A stretch of 64,000 bases of DNA from Globisporangium splendens (taxonomy: Eukaryota > Oomycota > Peronosporomycetes > Pythiales > Pythiaceae). The stretch lies in assembly GCA_006386115.1 (NCBI GenBank), contig VFIW01000086.1, positions 62,001 through 126,000 on the forward strand, written 5' to 3'. Shown here one piece after another: positions 13,654-23,327 of this stretch (position 1 is its first letter; every line of letters starts with the position of its first letter). The notes under the pieces were generated by a model. The model was not told the origin of the DNA. It did not search any database and was given only the letters and a program-made list of their open reading frames with translations. Position numbers and translations under genes: made by a program.

Positions 13654-15746
13654 CTCCCACTCGACTTGACGGCGACTTGGATTCCGAGTTTGCTTCGGAG
13701 TGCGCCAAACTGGTTCGTGCCGATCGCCTTCGTCATCATGTCTGCGAGCATGTCTTCGGTCGGACAGTATTCCAACACGACTTGGTCATCTTCGACTTTT
13801 TCGCGAACAAAGTGGTAACGGATGTCGATGTGTTTGGTGCGCTTGTGAAACTCGGGATTTTTCGCAAGTGCGATCGAACCTTGGTTGTCTTCGAATACCT
13901 TCACCGGTCGATCACTCGAGTGTTCACCGAGCTCGCACAGAATGCCTTTCAACCAAACTGCTTCTTGGGTTGCTTCGGACAGTGCCATGTACTCTGCTTC
14001 CGTCGACGACAGTGCCACAGATCGCTGTTTCTTGCTTCGCCAACTGATGCACCCGCCGTTGAGAATGAATGCATATCCACTTGTGCTTCGGCGAGAGTCG
14101 ATGTCGCCAGCCCAATCCGCATCGGAGTACCCAATAAGCTCACCACTTGTGTTGGCTGAGAACGTGATACCATGCGTCTGGGTGCCGTTGAGATACCGGA
14201 ATACGCGCTTGAGTGCTTGCCAATGCGTCGGACACGGGTCGGATGCAAACTGACTCAGCACTCCCACTGCCGCTGCGAGGTCCGGTCGAGTTGCCACCAT
14301 GAGGTACATCAGACACCCAACAGCACTTCGGTACGGCACGTTCTTCATTGTTTCGTCGTGCTTGCAACCGCCTTCGCACATATTCTTCACCAACTTGAGA
14401 CTCGCATCTTGCGGATTCTTGACCGGTTTGCTGTCACTCATGCCAAACTTGCACAAGATCGATTGCGCGAACTTGGTCTGTCGAATCGAAACTGCACCGG
14501 ACACCGCATCTCGCTTGATCTCCATACCGAGACAATACTTGAGTTCACCCATGTCGGTCATCTCGAATCGCTTGCACAACGCGCGCTTGGTCGTCGCCAA
14601 CATACCTTCGCTGCTGCACGCAATGATCAAATCATCCACGTACAACACCACAAACACCATCTCGACACCATCGCGCTTGACGTACACACAGTGATCCAAC
14701 TCGCACTTGGTAAAACCACACTCCAGCATGAATGCGTCGATGGTCTGGTTTCACATTCGCGGCGCTTGCTTCAAACCATACAACGAACGCTTCAATTTGC
14801 ACACGTAGTCGGGATGCGCTTGGTCGACATACCCATCGGGTTGCTTCATGTAGATGTCTTCGTCCAACACACCGTTCAGGAACGCGGTCTTGACATCCAT
14901 CTGGTGTAGCATCAAATTGTACTTGGCAGCAAGACTGAGGATGATCCGGATCGATGTGAACTTGGCCACTGGTGCAAACATTTCTTCGTAGTCGATGCCG
15001 TACTTCTGCGAAAATCCCTTCGCCACGAGTCGTGCCTTGTGTCGATCGATCTCGCCATCTTGGTTCTCCTTCACCTTGAATACCCACTTGCACCCGATGG
15101 CTTTGCGTCCCGGTGGCAGTGCCACGACGTCCCACGTGTCGTTCTCCTTCAGTGACTGGTACTCCGATTCACACGCTTCACGCCACTTGCTCGCGTCGCT
15201 GGATTCCATCGCCGACTCGAACGTCGTCGGCAACTCTCCCACTGAATACACGACGTGAGCAGCATGGAGCGCAGACAAGTCATCGAGAGACGTCGGTCGA
15301 TTGGTTGACTTGGAACTTGGGGTCGCACCACTCATTCGACTGACTCCACCAGTGCGCTTCGGTCGTGGGGTTTCGGTCACATTTTCCAAAGACTGGGACC
15401 GAGTGTGACGCTTGATGCCGCTGATGTGCTCCAAACTGCCTTCTTCTTGCCTTGTCGATTCAGCTTCTTGCTGGGCTCTCGACTCGCTTTCTTGCTCTTC
15501 ATTCTCATTGGCGTCCATGTCTTCATCCGAGTCATCGTGTTGAGAGTCTTCTTCATCCGTGTTGTCATCGACGATGTCGATGTTCGCTTGCTTGGTTGTC
15601 GCACCTCCATGTCGTTGACCATCGTCAAAGACGTCTTCCATGAACTTGGCATCGCGACTCACAAACACTCGACCACTTGCAATGTTTTCGAACCGATACG
15701 CTTTCTCGTGCTCGGAGTACCCCAAAAACCGACATCGAGTCGACCT
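13599..15746 (-). pseudogene. Copia Gag-Pol polyprotein, copy D, 3' portion (RT and RNase H)
   Basis: This is the downstream half of copy D, separated from its gag-integrase half (20,650-22,709) by the insertion of element E. It encodes the acidic linker after integrase, RT with YVDDLI, RNase H (YSDADWAGD) and the Pol C-terminus that runs into LTR 4. A TGA at 14,751-14,753 replaces the tryptophan of PRMWNQ, the same lesion as in copy B. No frameshift was seen in this half. Confidence 0.9.
15742..15746. repeat. Left target-site duplication of element E (GACCT)
   Basis: GACCT precedes the TGTTGG terminus of E and recurs directly after its right terminus at 20,650-20,654. The uninterrupted copies B and C contain GACCT only once at this place (CGAGTCGACCTCGCGTCC). 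Confidence 0.95.
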
Positions 15747-16078
15747 TGTTGGTAAGACACCTCGATCTGCGACGGTGTGATTACCGGTACCACCGGTATC
15801 TACCAGTTGTACTAACCTTCACTCTTGGCATCACCATTATTCCGATGGTTGCACCATTTGATTACGACAGGTACGACATGGGTGTGGGTTCGGAATCTGA
15901 TCCGTACCCACCATCTGTTTATGTGGAAGATTCTTTGTGGATAGTACAGACAAGTATCCAGAAAAGAATCCAGTAGGCTTAGATGTAGCAAGCAGCAGCA
16001 CGCATGCATGCGAACTAAGGACCTCATTCAATCAATCACTTTGCATTTTGCATCCCACCACTCAAGCTATTTTCAATA
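15747..16078 (+). repeat. 5' LTR of Copia element E
   Basis: 332 bp, beginning TGTTGGTAAG and ending TTTTCAATA. It differs from the 3' LTR at five sites, including the terminal CAATA versus CAACA. Its last 45 bp hold an Inr-like motif at 16,036-16,050. An inverted palindrome (ACCGGTACCACCGGT) lies near its start. Confidence 0.95.
16036..16050 (+). promoter_or_regulatory. Oomycete-type Inr in the Copia LTR
   Basis: TCACTTTGCATTTTG matches the core of the oomycete initiator. It lies 33-47 bp upstream of the ATG at 16,083. If transcription starts here, R-U5 would be only about 40 nt long. The same motif occurs at the same place in the other Copia LTRs of the window. The function is inferred from the match. 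Confidence 0.55.
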
Positions 16079-16090
16079 GGTTATGAGCCC
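16079..16090 (+). other. Primer-binding site of element E (half-tRNA type) containing the start codon
   Basis: GGTTATGAGCCC follows the 5' LTR immediately. It is the exact complement of the anticodon arm of initiator tRNA-Met (GGGCUCAUAACC), the primer arrangement known for Drosophila copia and yeast Ty5. The ATG of the polyprotein (16,083-16,085) is the complement of the CAU anticodon itself. Confidence 0.8.
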
Positions 16091-19000
16091 AAGCTCGTTT
16101 GACTCTGCCGCCGCCGCCACCACCTCCACCAACGCAACCATGGACTACGCCAACACCTCCCGCATCAACAAGTTCGAAGGAACCAACTTCCACGCGTGGA
16201 AGTTCAAGATGCAGATGGTGCTCGAAGAACGTGACCTGTGGGAGGTCGTCAGCGGGGAAGTGAAGCTCGAGCACTGCGTGAGCGAGATGGACCAAGCGAC
16301 GTTCAAGAGGAAGTCTCGCAAGGCGATGGCGATCATCTGCCTCGCGATGGAAGACTCGCAACTGCCGTTGGTGCGCTCGTCGAGTGGTGCGCACGATGCA
16401 TGGTCGAAGCTGGAAGATCACTTCGAGAAGAAGAGCCTCGCTAACAAGCTCTTTCTTCGTCGTCGTTTCTTCACGACCATGATGGAAGAAGGTGATGATG
16501 TGCTCGCGCACATCAACAAGGTCAAGACTCTGGCGGAGCAGCTCGACGCGGTCGGCGCTCCGGTCAGCGAGGAAGACTTGGTAATCACGCTTCTCGGAAG
16601 CCTGAGCGAGTCGTACCAGTTCCTCATCACGGCGTTGGAATCGCGTTCCGACACGTTGACGTGGGAGCTCGTGACGTCTCGGCTCCTCCATGAAGACATG
16701 AAGCGCAAGGAACAAGGCGGTGACGGAGCCGTGGTTGGCCAAGCGTTCATGACCGGCGACAAGAAGCGCAGTGCGCGGCCGGTGAAGAAGACTGGTGCGT
16801 GCAACTACTGCGGCAAGATGGGTCATTGGATCGCGGAGTGTCCCTCGCGGATCCATGACAACGCGAACCGGCAACGTCCACAGCGTGCGAATGTGGCGCA
16901 CAACCAAGATGAAGACTCCGGTGACTTCCTGTTTGCAGTCGGCAAGGGGAGCGGCGACGGCGCCAAGAACCCGACATGGCTCATCGACTCGGGTGCGACG
17001 CAGCACATGTCGTACTCGAAACGGTTCATGATCAACTACAAGAACATCGATCCAGTCGACGTGCATCTCGCAGATGACGGTGTCGTGCAAGCGATCGGCA
17101 GCGGCGACATCGTGATGACAATGAAGACTCCAAGCGGCGACAAGAAGGGTGTGCTCACGAATGTGTGGCACATCCCCAAATTGACACGCAACCTGTTCTC
17201 GGTCGGCCGATTCACGAAGGACGTCGCGCCGATGACGTTCGACACCAGTGTCTGCTACGTGAACCTCAAGGGCCAGAAGTGGAAGGTCGGCGAGCGCGCA
17301 GGCAAGGGTCTGTTCAAGCTGTGCATGACGCCTGTGAAGACAGAGTCGGCGAGAGTCGCAAGCGCTGCTGTGGATATTCCGCGAACTGGTAAGTCGTATT
17401 TGTGGCATCTCCGACTCGGTCACATCGGCCACGGTGGTCTCGACGCGATTGTGAAGCAAAAGCTCGGGGTCGGCATCGACATCACGTCGGTGAACAAGTG
17501 GGAGCTCTGCGGCGGATGTGCGCTCGGCAAGCAAACGCGTGTGAGTTTCCAGTCGACTGCACCCGAGCGTGCCAAGAATGTGCTCGACGTCGTTCACAGC
17601 GATGTGTGTGGCCCGGTGCAGACGTCGACATTCTCCAACAAACGCTACTTCGTGACGTTCATCGACGACAAGTCGCGATTCTGTGTGGCGTTCCTGCTTC
17701 GCAGCAAGTCGGAAGTGCTGGACAAGTTTGTGCAGTTCGTCAAGTTTGCGGAGACCCAGACCGGAAGGCGCGTGAAGGTGCTTCGGAGCGACAACGGCGG
17801 CGAGTACGTGTCCAACAAGTTCACCGCGTTCTGCCGTGATCGAGGCATCGTGCAGCAGTTCACGCCGCCATACACGCCGCAGCTCAACGGAGTGGCCGAG
17901 CGTATGAATCGGACGTTGGTCGAGAGTGCGCGCTGTATGCTCGAGCATGCCGGTCTGTCCAAGCAGTACTGGGGTGAAGCAGTGGCGACGGCAGCGTTTC
18001 TGCGCAATCGGTGTCCGACGCGGGCGATCGGTCACGACAAGTCTCCACACGAGGTGTGGACACAGAAGAAGCCGTTGTTGAAGAATCTGAAGGTCTTCGG
18101 GTGCCACGCGTACGTGCACGTGCCAAGCGAGAAGCGGTCGAAGCTCGACGCGCGGTCCGTATTGTGTCACTTCCTCGGCTACTCCGACCACGAGAAGGTG
18201 TATCGGTTTGAGGAGCTGTCGAGCGGTCGGATCATCGTGAGTCGCGACGCTCAGTTCATGGAAGACACGCTCGACAGCGGCAAGTGCGGACAAGTCGGCA
18301 ACAACGCAGTCGAATTTCATGACGAGGATGGAGCGACGGATGGTGAAGACGACGACGACCACGACAACGAGTGCAGCGACGAAGACATGAGCGACCAACC
18401 GGAAGAGCCAGTATCGACGCACGAGCGACCGCAATGGCAGCAACAGCAACAGCAACAACCGCGCCAGAAGCCACAGCGACAGCAACAGCCGAAGCAGCCG
18501 AATGTCGAGTACCCACCGGGGTCCAAACGCCATTCGCGAACGAATTCGCTCGAAGCTCTGTCGGAGCCGCCCGTGGAGAAGCGCTATGGACGCGTGAGTC
18601 GTACAAGCGGATCAAGTTCGACGCCAGCACTAGGTCCAAGGTCATCGCTCGATGACATGTCGGCGCTACTCGCATCGATCGAAGAAGAGGAAGAAGAAGA
18701 GTGCACTCACGTCGTGTATTCAGTGGGAGATTTACCGACGTCGTTCGAGTCGGCGATGGAATCCAGCGACGCGAGCAAGTGGAAGGAAGCGTGCGACTCC
18801 GAGTTCGAGTCGCTATGCAAGAACGAGACGTGGGAACTCGTGCCACTGCCACGCGGTCGCAAGGCCATCAGCAGCAAGTGGGTCTTCAAGGTGAAGGAGA
18901 CCGTCGAGGGTCTCATCGAGCGGTACAAGGCGCGTCTCGTGGCGAAGGGATTCCTGCAGAAGTACGGCGTTGACTTCGAGGAGACATTCGCGCCGGTGGC

Positions 19001-20351
19001 CAAGTTCGCGTCGATCCGGATCATCTTGAGCATCGCAGCGCAGTACAAGCTCGTGCTGCACCAGATGGATGTCAAGACCGCGTTCCTCAATGGTCTGCTC
19101 GATGAAGAGATCTACATGAAGCAGCCTGTGGGATTCGTCGACCCCAAGTATCCCGACCATGTGTGCAAGCTCAAGCGCGCGTTGTACGGTCTCAAGCAGT
19201 CGCCTCGCATGTGGAACCAGACCATCGACGAGTTCATGCGCAAGATCGGCTTCACCAAGTGCGAGATGGATCACTGCGTGTACGTCAAGCGTGAAGGCTC
19301 GGCCATGATGTTCGTGGTGATCTACGTCGACGACCTCATCCTCGCGTGCAACGACATGGATCTGCTCGCGGCGACCAAGCACGCGTTGAGTGAGCGCTTC
19401 GAGATGTCAGATCTCGGCGAACTCAAGTACTGCCTCGGTATGGAAGTCGAGCGTGATGACAAGTCGGGCGACGTGTCGATGCGGCAGACCAAGTTTCTGC
19501 AGTCGATCCTGAGCAAGTTCGGAATGCAAGACTGCAAGCCTGTGAAGACACCACAAGACCCCGGACTGAAGCTGACCAAGACCATGTGCGAAGGTGGTTG
19601 CAAGCACGACGAGACCATGAAGGGTGTGCCATACCGCAGCGCGGTTGGTGCATTGATGTACCTGATGGTTGGTACCCGCCCAGACCTCGCGGCTGCGGTG
19701 GGAGTGCTGAGCCAGTTTGCCGCTGATCCGTGTCCGACACACTGGCAAGCCCTCAAGCGCGTGCTCCGGTACCTGCAAGCGACTCCGACGCACGGCATTC
19801 GTTTCTTCGGCTCCGGCTCCGGCTCCGGCGAGCTGATCGGCTACTCGGACGCGGACTGGGCGGGCGACATCGAGACTCGACGCAGCACCAGCGGCTACGT
19901 GTTCGTGCTCAACGGTGGATGCATCAGCTGGCGCAGCAAGAAGCAGCGCACCGTGGCGCTATCAATGACCGAAGCCGAGTACATGGCGCTGTCGGAAGCG
20001 ACCCAAGAGGCAGTGTGGCTCAAGGCGTTCATGCATGAACTCGGTGAAGATGCGGGCGACGGTGCCTTGACGGTGTTCGAAGACAACCAAGGCGCGATCG
20101 CGTTGGCCAAGAACCCCGAGTTCCACAAGCGCACCAAGCACATCGACATCCGCTACCACTTTGTGCGCGAGAAGGTCGAAGACGGTCAAGTGGTGCTGGA
20201 GTACTGTCCGACACAAGAGATGCTCGCAGACCTCATGACGAAGCCGATCGCCACCGCGCAGTTCGACACTCTCCGCACCAAGTTGGGCATCCAAGTCGCT
20301 ATCGAGTCGAGCGGGGGTGTTGGTAAGACACCTCGATCTGCGACGGTGTGA
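16083..20351 (+). CDS. Gag-Pol polyprotein of Copia element E (1,422 aa, intact)
   Basis: One open frame encodes the whole Ty1/Copia polyprotein. Domains in order are the Gag domain (about residues 18-200, with [14 protein letters not shown]), a CCHC zinc knuckle at 240-253 ([14 protein letters not shown]), an aspartic protease with D302-S-G, a GAG-pre-integrase HHCC module from about 439, integrase with D507, D570 and E606 (35 residues between the last two, DD35E), a Q-rich linker, reverse transcriptase with YVDD at 1081-1084, and RNase H around 1254. The start is the ATG inside the primer-binding site; there is no room for another ATG after the LTR. The last 11 codons lie in the 3' LTR. Integrase inserts the cDNA, and RT/RNase H copies the RNA in cytoplasmic particles. 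No stop, frameshift or lost catalytic residue was seen. Confidence 0.95.
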   Translation: MSPSSFDSAAAATTSTNATMDYANTSRINKFEGTNFHAWKFKMQMVLEERDLWEVVSGEVKLEHCVSEMDQATFKRKSRKAMAIICLAMEDSQLPLVRSSSGAHDAWSKLEDHFEKKSLANKLFLRRRFFTTMMEEGDDVLAHINKVKTLAEQLDAVGAPVSEEDLVITLLGSLSESYQFLITALESRSDTLTWELVTSRLLHEDMKRKEQGGDGAVVGQAFMTGDKKRSARPVKKTGACNYCGKMGHWIAECPSRIHDNANRQRPQRANVAHNQDEDSGDFLFAVGKGSGDGAKNPTWLIDSGATQHMSYSKRFMINYKNIDPVDVHLADDGVVQAIGSGDIVMTMKTPSGDKKGVLTNVWHIPKLTRNLFSVGRFTKDVAPMTFDTSVCYVNLKGQKWKVGERAGKGLFKLCMTPVKTESARVASAAVDIPRTGKSYLWHLRLGHIGHGGLDAIVKQKLGVGIDITSVNKWELCGGCALGKQTRVSFQSTAPERAKNVLDVVHSDVCGPVQTSTFSNKRYFVTFIDDKSRFCVAFLLRSKSEVLDKFVQFVKFAETQTGRRVKVLRSDNGGEYVSNKFTAFCRDRGIVQQFTPPYTPQLNGVAERMNRTLVESARCMLEHAGLSKQYWGEAVATAAFLRNRCPTRAIGHDKSPHEVWTQKKPLLKNLKVFGCHAYVHVPSEKRSKLDARSVLCHFLGYSDHEKVYRFEELSSGRIIVSRDAQFMEDTLDSGKCGQVGNNAVEFHDEDGATDGEDDDDHDNECSDEDMSDQPEEPVSTHERPQWQQQQQQQPRQKPQRQQQPKQPNVEYPPGSKRHSRTNSLEALSEPPVEKRYGRVSRTSGSSSTPALGPRSSLDDMSALLASIEEEEEEECTHVVYSVGDLPTSFESAMESSDASKWKEACDSEFESLCKNETWELVPLPRGRKAISSKWVFKVKETVEGLIERYKARLVAKGFLQKYGVDFEETFAPVAKFASIRIILSIAAQYKLVLHQMDVKTAFLNGLLDEEIYMKQPVGFVDPKYPDHVCKLKRALYGLKQSPRMWNQTIDEFMRKIGFTKCEMDHCVYVKREGSAMMFVVIYVDDLILACNDMDLLAATKHALSERFEMSDLGELKYCLGMEVERDDKSGDVSMRQTKFLQSILSKFGMQDCKPVKTPQDPGLKLTKTMCEGGCKHDETMKGVPYRSAVGALMYLMVGTRPDLAAAVGVLSQFAADPCPTHWQALKRVLRYLQATPTHGIRFFGSGSGSGELIGYSDADWAGDIETRRSTSGYVFVLNGGCISWRSKKQRTVALSMTEAEYMALSEATQEAVWLKAFMHELGEDAGDGALTVFEDNQGAIALAKNPEFHKRTKHIDIRYHFVREKVEDGQVVLEYCPTQEMLADLMTKPIATAQFDTLRTKLGIQVAIESSGGVGKTPRSATV

Positions 20352-20649
20352 TTACCGGTACCACCGGTATCTACCAATTGTACTAACCTTCACTCTTGGC
20401 ATCACCATTATTCCGATGGTTGCACCATTTGATTACGACAGGTACGATATGGGTGTGGGTTCGGAATCTGATCAGTACCCACCATCTGTTTATGTAGAAG
20501 ATTCTTTGTGGATAGTACAGACAAGTATCCAGAAAAGAATCCAGTAGGCTTAGATGTAGCAAGCAGCAGCACGCATGCATGCGAACTAAGGACCTCATTC
20601 AATCAATCACTTTGCATTTTGCATCCCACCACTCAAGCTATTTTCAACA
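20318..20649 (+). repeat. 3' LTR of Copia element E
   Basis: 332 bp, TGTTGG...CAACA, directly after the polypurine tract. It overlaps the last codons of the polyprotein (stop at 20,349-20,351). Confidence 0.95.
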
Positions 20650-20654
20650 GACCT
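20650..20654. repeat. Right target-site duplication of element E (GACCT)
   Basis: Copy of 15,742-15,746. The interrupted copy D sequence resumes here (GACCTCGCGTCC). Confidence 0.95.
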
Positions 20655-22709
20655 CGCGTCCAGCTTCAGTCGCTTCGCACTTGGCACATGCACGTACGCG
20701 TGGCACCCAAAAACCTTCAGATTTGTCAGCAATGGGGACTTGCCACTCCACACTTCGAACGTCGACTTGTCACAGTTGACCGCACGACTTGGGCACCGGT
20801 TCCGCAGAAACGTCGCGGTCGTGACGGCTTCACCCCAATACGACTTCGGCATCTTGGCATGTTCCAACATGCAACGAGCACACTCCACCAATGTCCGGTT
20901 CATCCGTTCGGCGACACCATTGAGTTGAGGCGTGTACGGCGGTGTGAACTGCTGCACGATGCCACGGTCAGCACAAAACTTGGACATCTTCGCAGACTTG
21001 TACTCTCCGCCGTTGTCGCACCGCAGCACTTTAACGCGTCTTCCGGTCTGGGTCTCACCAAACTTCACAAACTGGACAAACTTGTCAAACACTTCCGACT
21101 TGCTCTGCATCAAGTACACGACGCAGTAGCGCGACTTGTCGTCGATGAACGTCGCGAAATAGCGTTTCCCACTGAACGTCGGCGTTTGCATCGGACCGCA
21201 CACGTCGCTGTGCACGATGTCGAGGAGACTGTTGCTGCGCACTTTGGTTGAATCGTGGAAACTCGCACGAGTCTGTTTGCCGATCGCACACCCATCGCAC
21301 AACTCCCACTTGCTCACCGATGTGAGGTCGATGCCAGTACCGAGTTTCTTCTTCACGATTGTTTCGAGTCCGCCGTGACCGATGTGTCCGAGGCGCAGAT
21401 GCCACAAATACGCTTTCGAAGTCGAACTTAACTCACTTGCGGCAAGTGCGCGCGCGTTGCTGACTGGAATCGGAGTCATGCTGAGCTTGAACAGTCCCTT
21501 GCCGATACGCTTCCCGATCGTCCAACTTGCACCCTTCAGCTTCACGAAACACTTGTCGACGTCGAACGTGATCGGACCCACATCCTTGGTGAACCGACTC
21601 ACTGCGAAGAGGTTCCGACTAAATTTGGGGATATACCACACATTCGTGAGTACGCCTTTCCGAGGTCCGCGCGGAGTCTCCATCATCATCTCGACATCGC
21701 CACATCCGATTGCTTCGACTGTTCCATCGTCCGCAAGGTGCACTTGCACAGGCTTGATCGCACGATAGTTCTTCAAACACGCTTTCGAGCAGGTCATGTG
21801 CTGGGTCGCACCAGAGTCAATCAACCATATCGACGCATCCGCATGTCCACCGACGTCGTCCCGAGCCATGAACAGGTAGTCGTTGTCGTCAAAACCAGTG
21901 TCGTCGCGCGCAAAGTGCGCATGCTGTTGGCGCCGACGATCGCTGTTTTCTTGGTTGCGAGTAGGGGACTCCGCGATCCAGTGGCCGTGTTTCCCGCAGT
22001 GTCGACACGCGCCAGTCTTCTTCATCGGACGTCCCTTCCGTTTCGAGTCGCTTGTCATGAACGCTTGATCGGACGCAAAACCTTCACCATGTTGCTCCTT
22101 GCGCTTCATGTCTTCGTGCATCAATCGCGCAGTCACCAGTTCCCACGTCAGCGTGTCCGCACGCGACTCCAACGCAGTGATGAGGAACTGGTACGACTCG
22201 CTCAAACTGCCGAGCAGCGTGATCACGAGGTCTTCCTCACTGACCGGAGCGCCGACCGCGTCGAGCTGTTCCGCCAGTGTCTTCAACTTGTTGATGTGCT
22301 GGAGCACGTCGTCGCCGTCTTCCATCATCGTCGTGAAAAAGCGTCGACGAAGAAAGAGCTTGTTGGCGAGACTCTTCTTCTCGAAGTGCGCCTCCAGCTT
22401 CGACCATGCATCGTGCGCTCCACTTGCTGAACGAACCAACGGCAGTTGCGAGTCTTCCAAAGCGAGACAGATGATCGCGAGTGCCTTGCGCGACTTCTTC
22501 CGGTACACCGCTTGGTCGCTCTCGGTCTGGCAGTGTTCCAGCTTGATTTCACCGCTGACGACTTCCCACAGCTCACGCTCTTCCAGCACCATTTGCATCT
22601 TGAAATTCCACGTGTGGAAGTTGGTTCCGTCGAACTTGTTGATACGGGAGGCGGTGGAATCCATGTTGGCGGAGGCAGCGGCGGCAGAATCGGCGAAGGT
22701 TGGGCTCAT
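20650..22709 (-). pseudogene. Copia Gag-Pol polyprotein, copy D, 5' portion (gag to integrase)
   Basis: This is the upstream half of copy D, from the ATG at 22,709 (MSPTF) to the insertion point of E within the integrase-RT linker. The Gag domain, protease [11 protein letters not shown]-pre-integrase and integrase core ([17 protein letters not shown]) are in one frame. The G run that is short in copies B and C has its full four Gs here. The last cysteine of the zinc knuckle is serine (GHWIAES) because of a C-to-G change at 21,967, which should abolish zinc binding. Apart from E, the TGA in the other half and this knuckle change, the copy is intact. Confidence 0.9.
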
Positions 22710-22713
22710 AACC

Positions 22714-23078
22714 AGTTGAAACGGGGCACTTGAGTGGTTGGATGCAAAATGCAAAGTGATTGATTGAATGAGGTCCTTAGTTCACATGCACACATGCTAC
22801 CTCTAAGCCTACTGGATTCTTTCTGGATTCTTGTCTGTACTATCCACAAAGAATATTACTCATAAATAGCTGGTGGGTGCGATCAGATCCTGCACCCACA
22901 ATCATGTCTTACCTGTCGTAAACATATTACCGTATATACTGGAGTGGCGTAAACACGCACATTCAGACTTGACTGTCGCAATCTTGACATTCGGACAAAC
23001 TCGACACTCGACAGTTACACAGTCGGTGCTCGAGTCGCGCTTTCGACAACATTGTCAACATTGTCAACATTGTCAACA
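22714..23078 (-). repeat. Copia LTR 5 (5' LTR of copy D)
   Basis: 365 bp, with three 9-bp terminal units at its right end. Its internal terminus is AGTTG instead of TGTTG, one substitution. The right end (CAACA at 23,078) joins the interior of a different LTR (element F), which makes it the outer border of the A-D array. Confidence 0.9.
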
Positions 23079-23327
23079 ATCTAAGTCCACTGGATTTCTT
23101 TGCTGGATCCTTGTCTTTTACTATCCCAAGAGATCTTCCACACTAAACAATGTGGGGTACGGATCAGAATTCCGACCCCACCCCTGTCGGTACCTGTCGT
23201 AAATCTAAGTGACGCAACCATCGGAACGTATGGTGATGCCAGAGTGAAGATCGGTACACTGGTAATACCGGTATCCGGGGGGGGGGGGGTTACTCACACC
23301 GTCAGCAGATCGATGCGTTCTTCATCA
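23079..23327 (-). repeat. Truncated 3' LTR of Copia element F
   Basis: It matches the F and G LTRs but lacks the roughly 95 bp at the R/U5 end, including the Inr motif. The array LTR starts exactly at the break. It contains a run of 13 Gs (23,277-23,289) and several indels compared with the complete F LTR. Confidence 0.8.

Larger units (their letters stand above)
15747..20649 (+). mobile_element. Copia element E, structurally intact, nested in copy D
   Basis: This complete 4.9-kb Ty1/Copia element has two 332-bp LTRs, 5-bp target duplications, a half-tRNA primer-binding site, a polypurine tract (GAGCGGGGG just before 20,318) and one uninterrupted 1,422-aa Gag-Pol frame. By eye the two LTRs differ at five positions. 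This is the only full-length, unbroken element in the window, so it is the best candidate for recent or current activity. Confidence 0.95.
1..23078 (-). mobile_element. Head-to-tail array of four Ty1/Copia elements (copies A-D) sharing single LTRs
   Basis: Five LTRs (one cut by the window start) alternate with four internal regions, all reading on the minus strand: LTR-A-LTR-B-LTR-C-LTR-D-LTR. Each internal region is about 4.2 kb and codes for one Gag-Pol polyprotein. Neighbouring copies share one LTR instead of each having its own pair. This is what unequal recombination between LTRs, or integration of a concatemer, would produce. Copy D is split by element E at 15,747-20,649. No copy has an uninterrupted polyprotein. 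The right border at 23,078 is an exact LTR terminus; the left border lies outside the window. Confidence 0.85.

Noticed and set aside
16062..18533. 823-codon frame antisense to Gag-integrase of element E
   Set aside because: It is a mirror of a strongly biased coding sequence and spans the LTR edge. There is no domain and the phase is the same as the other shadows.
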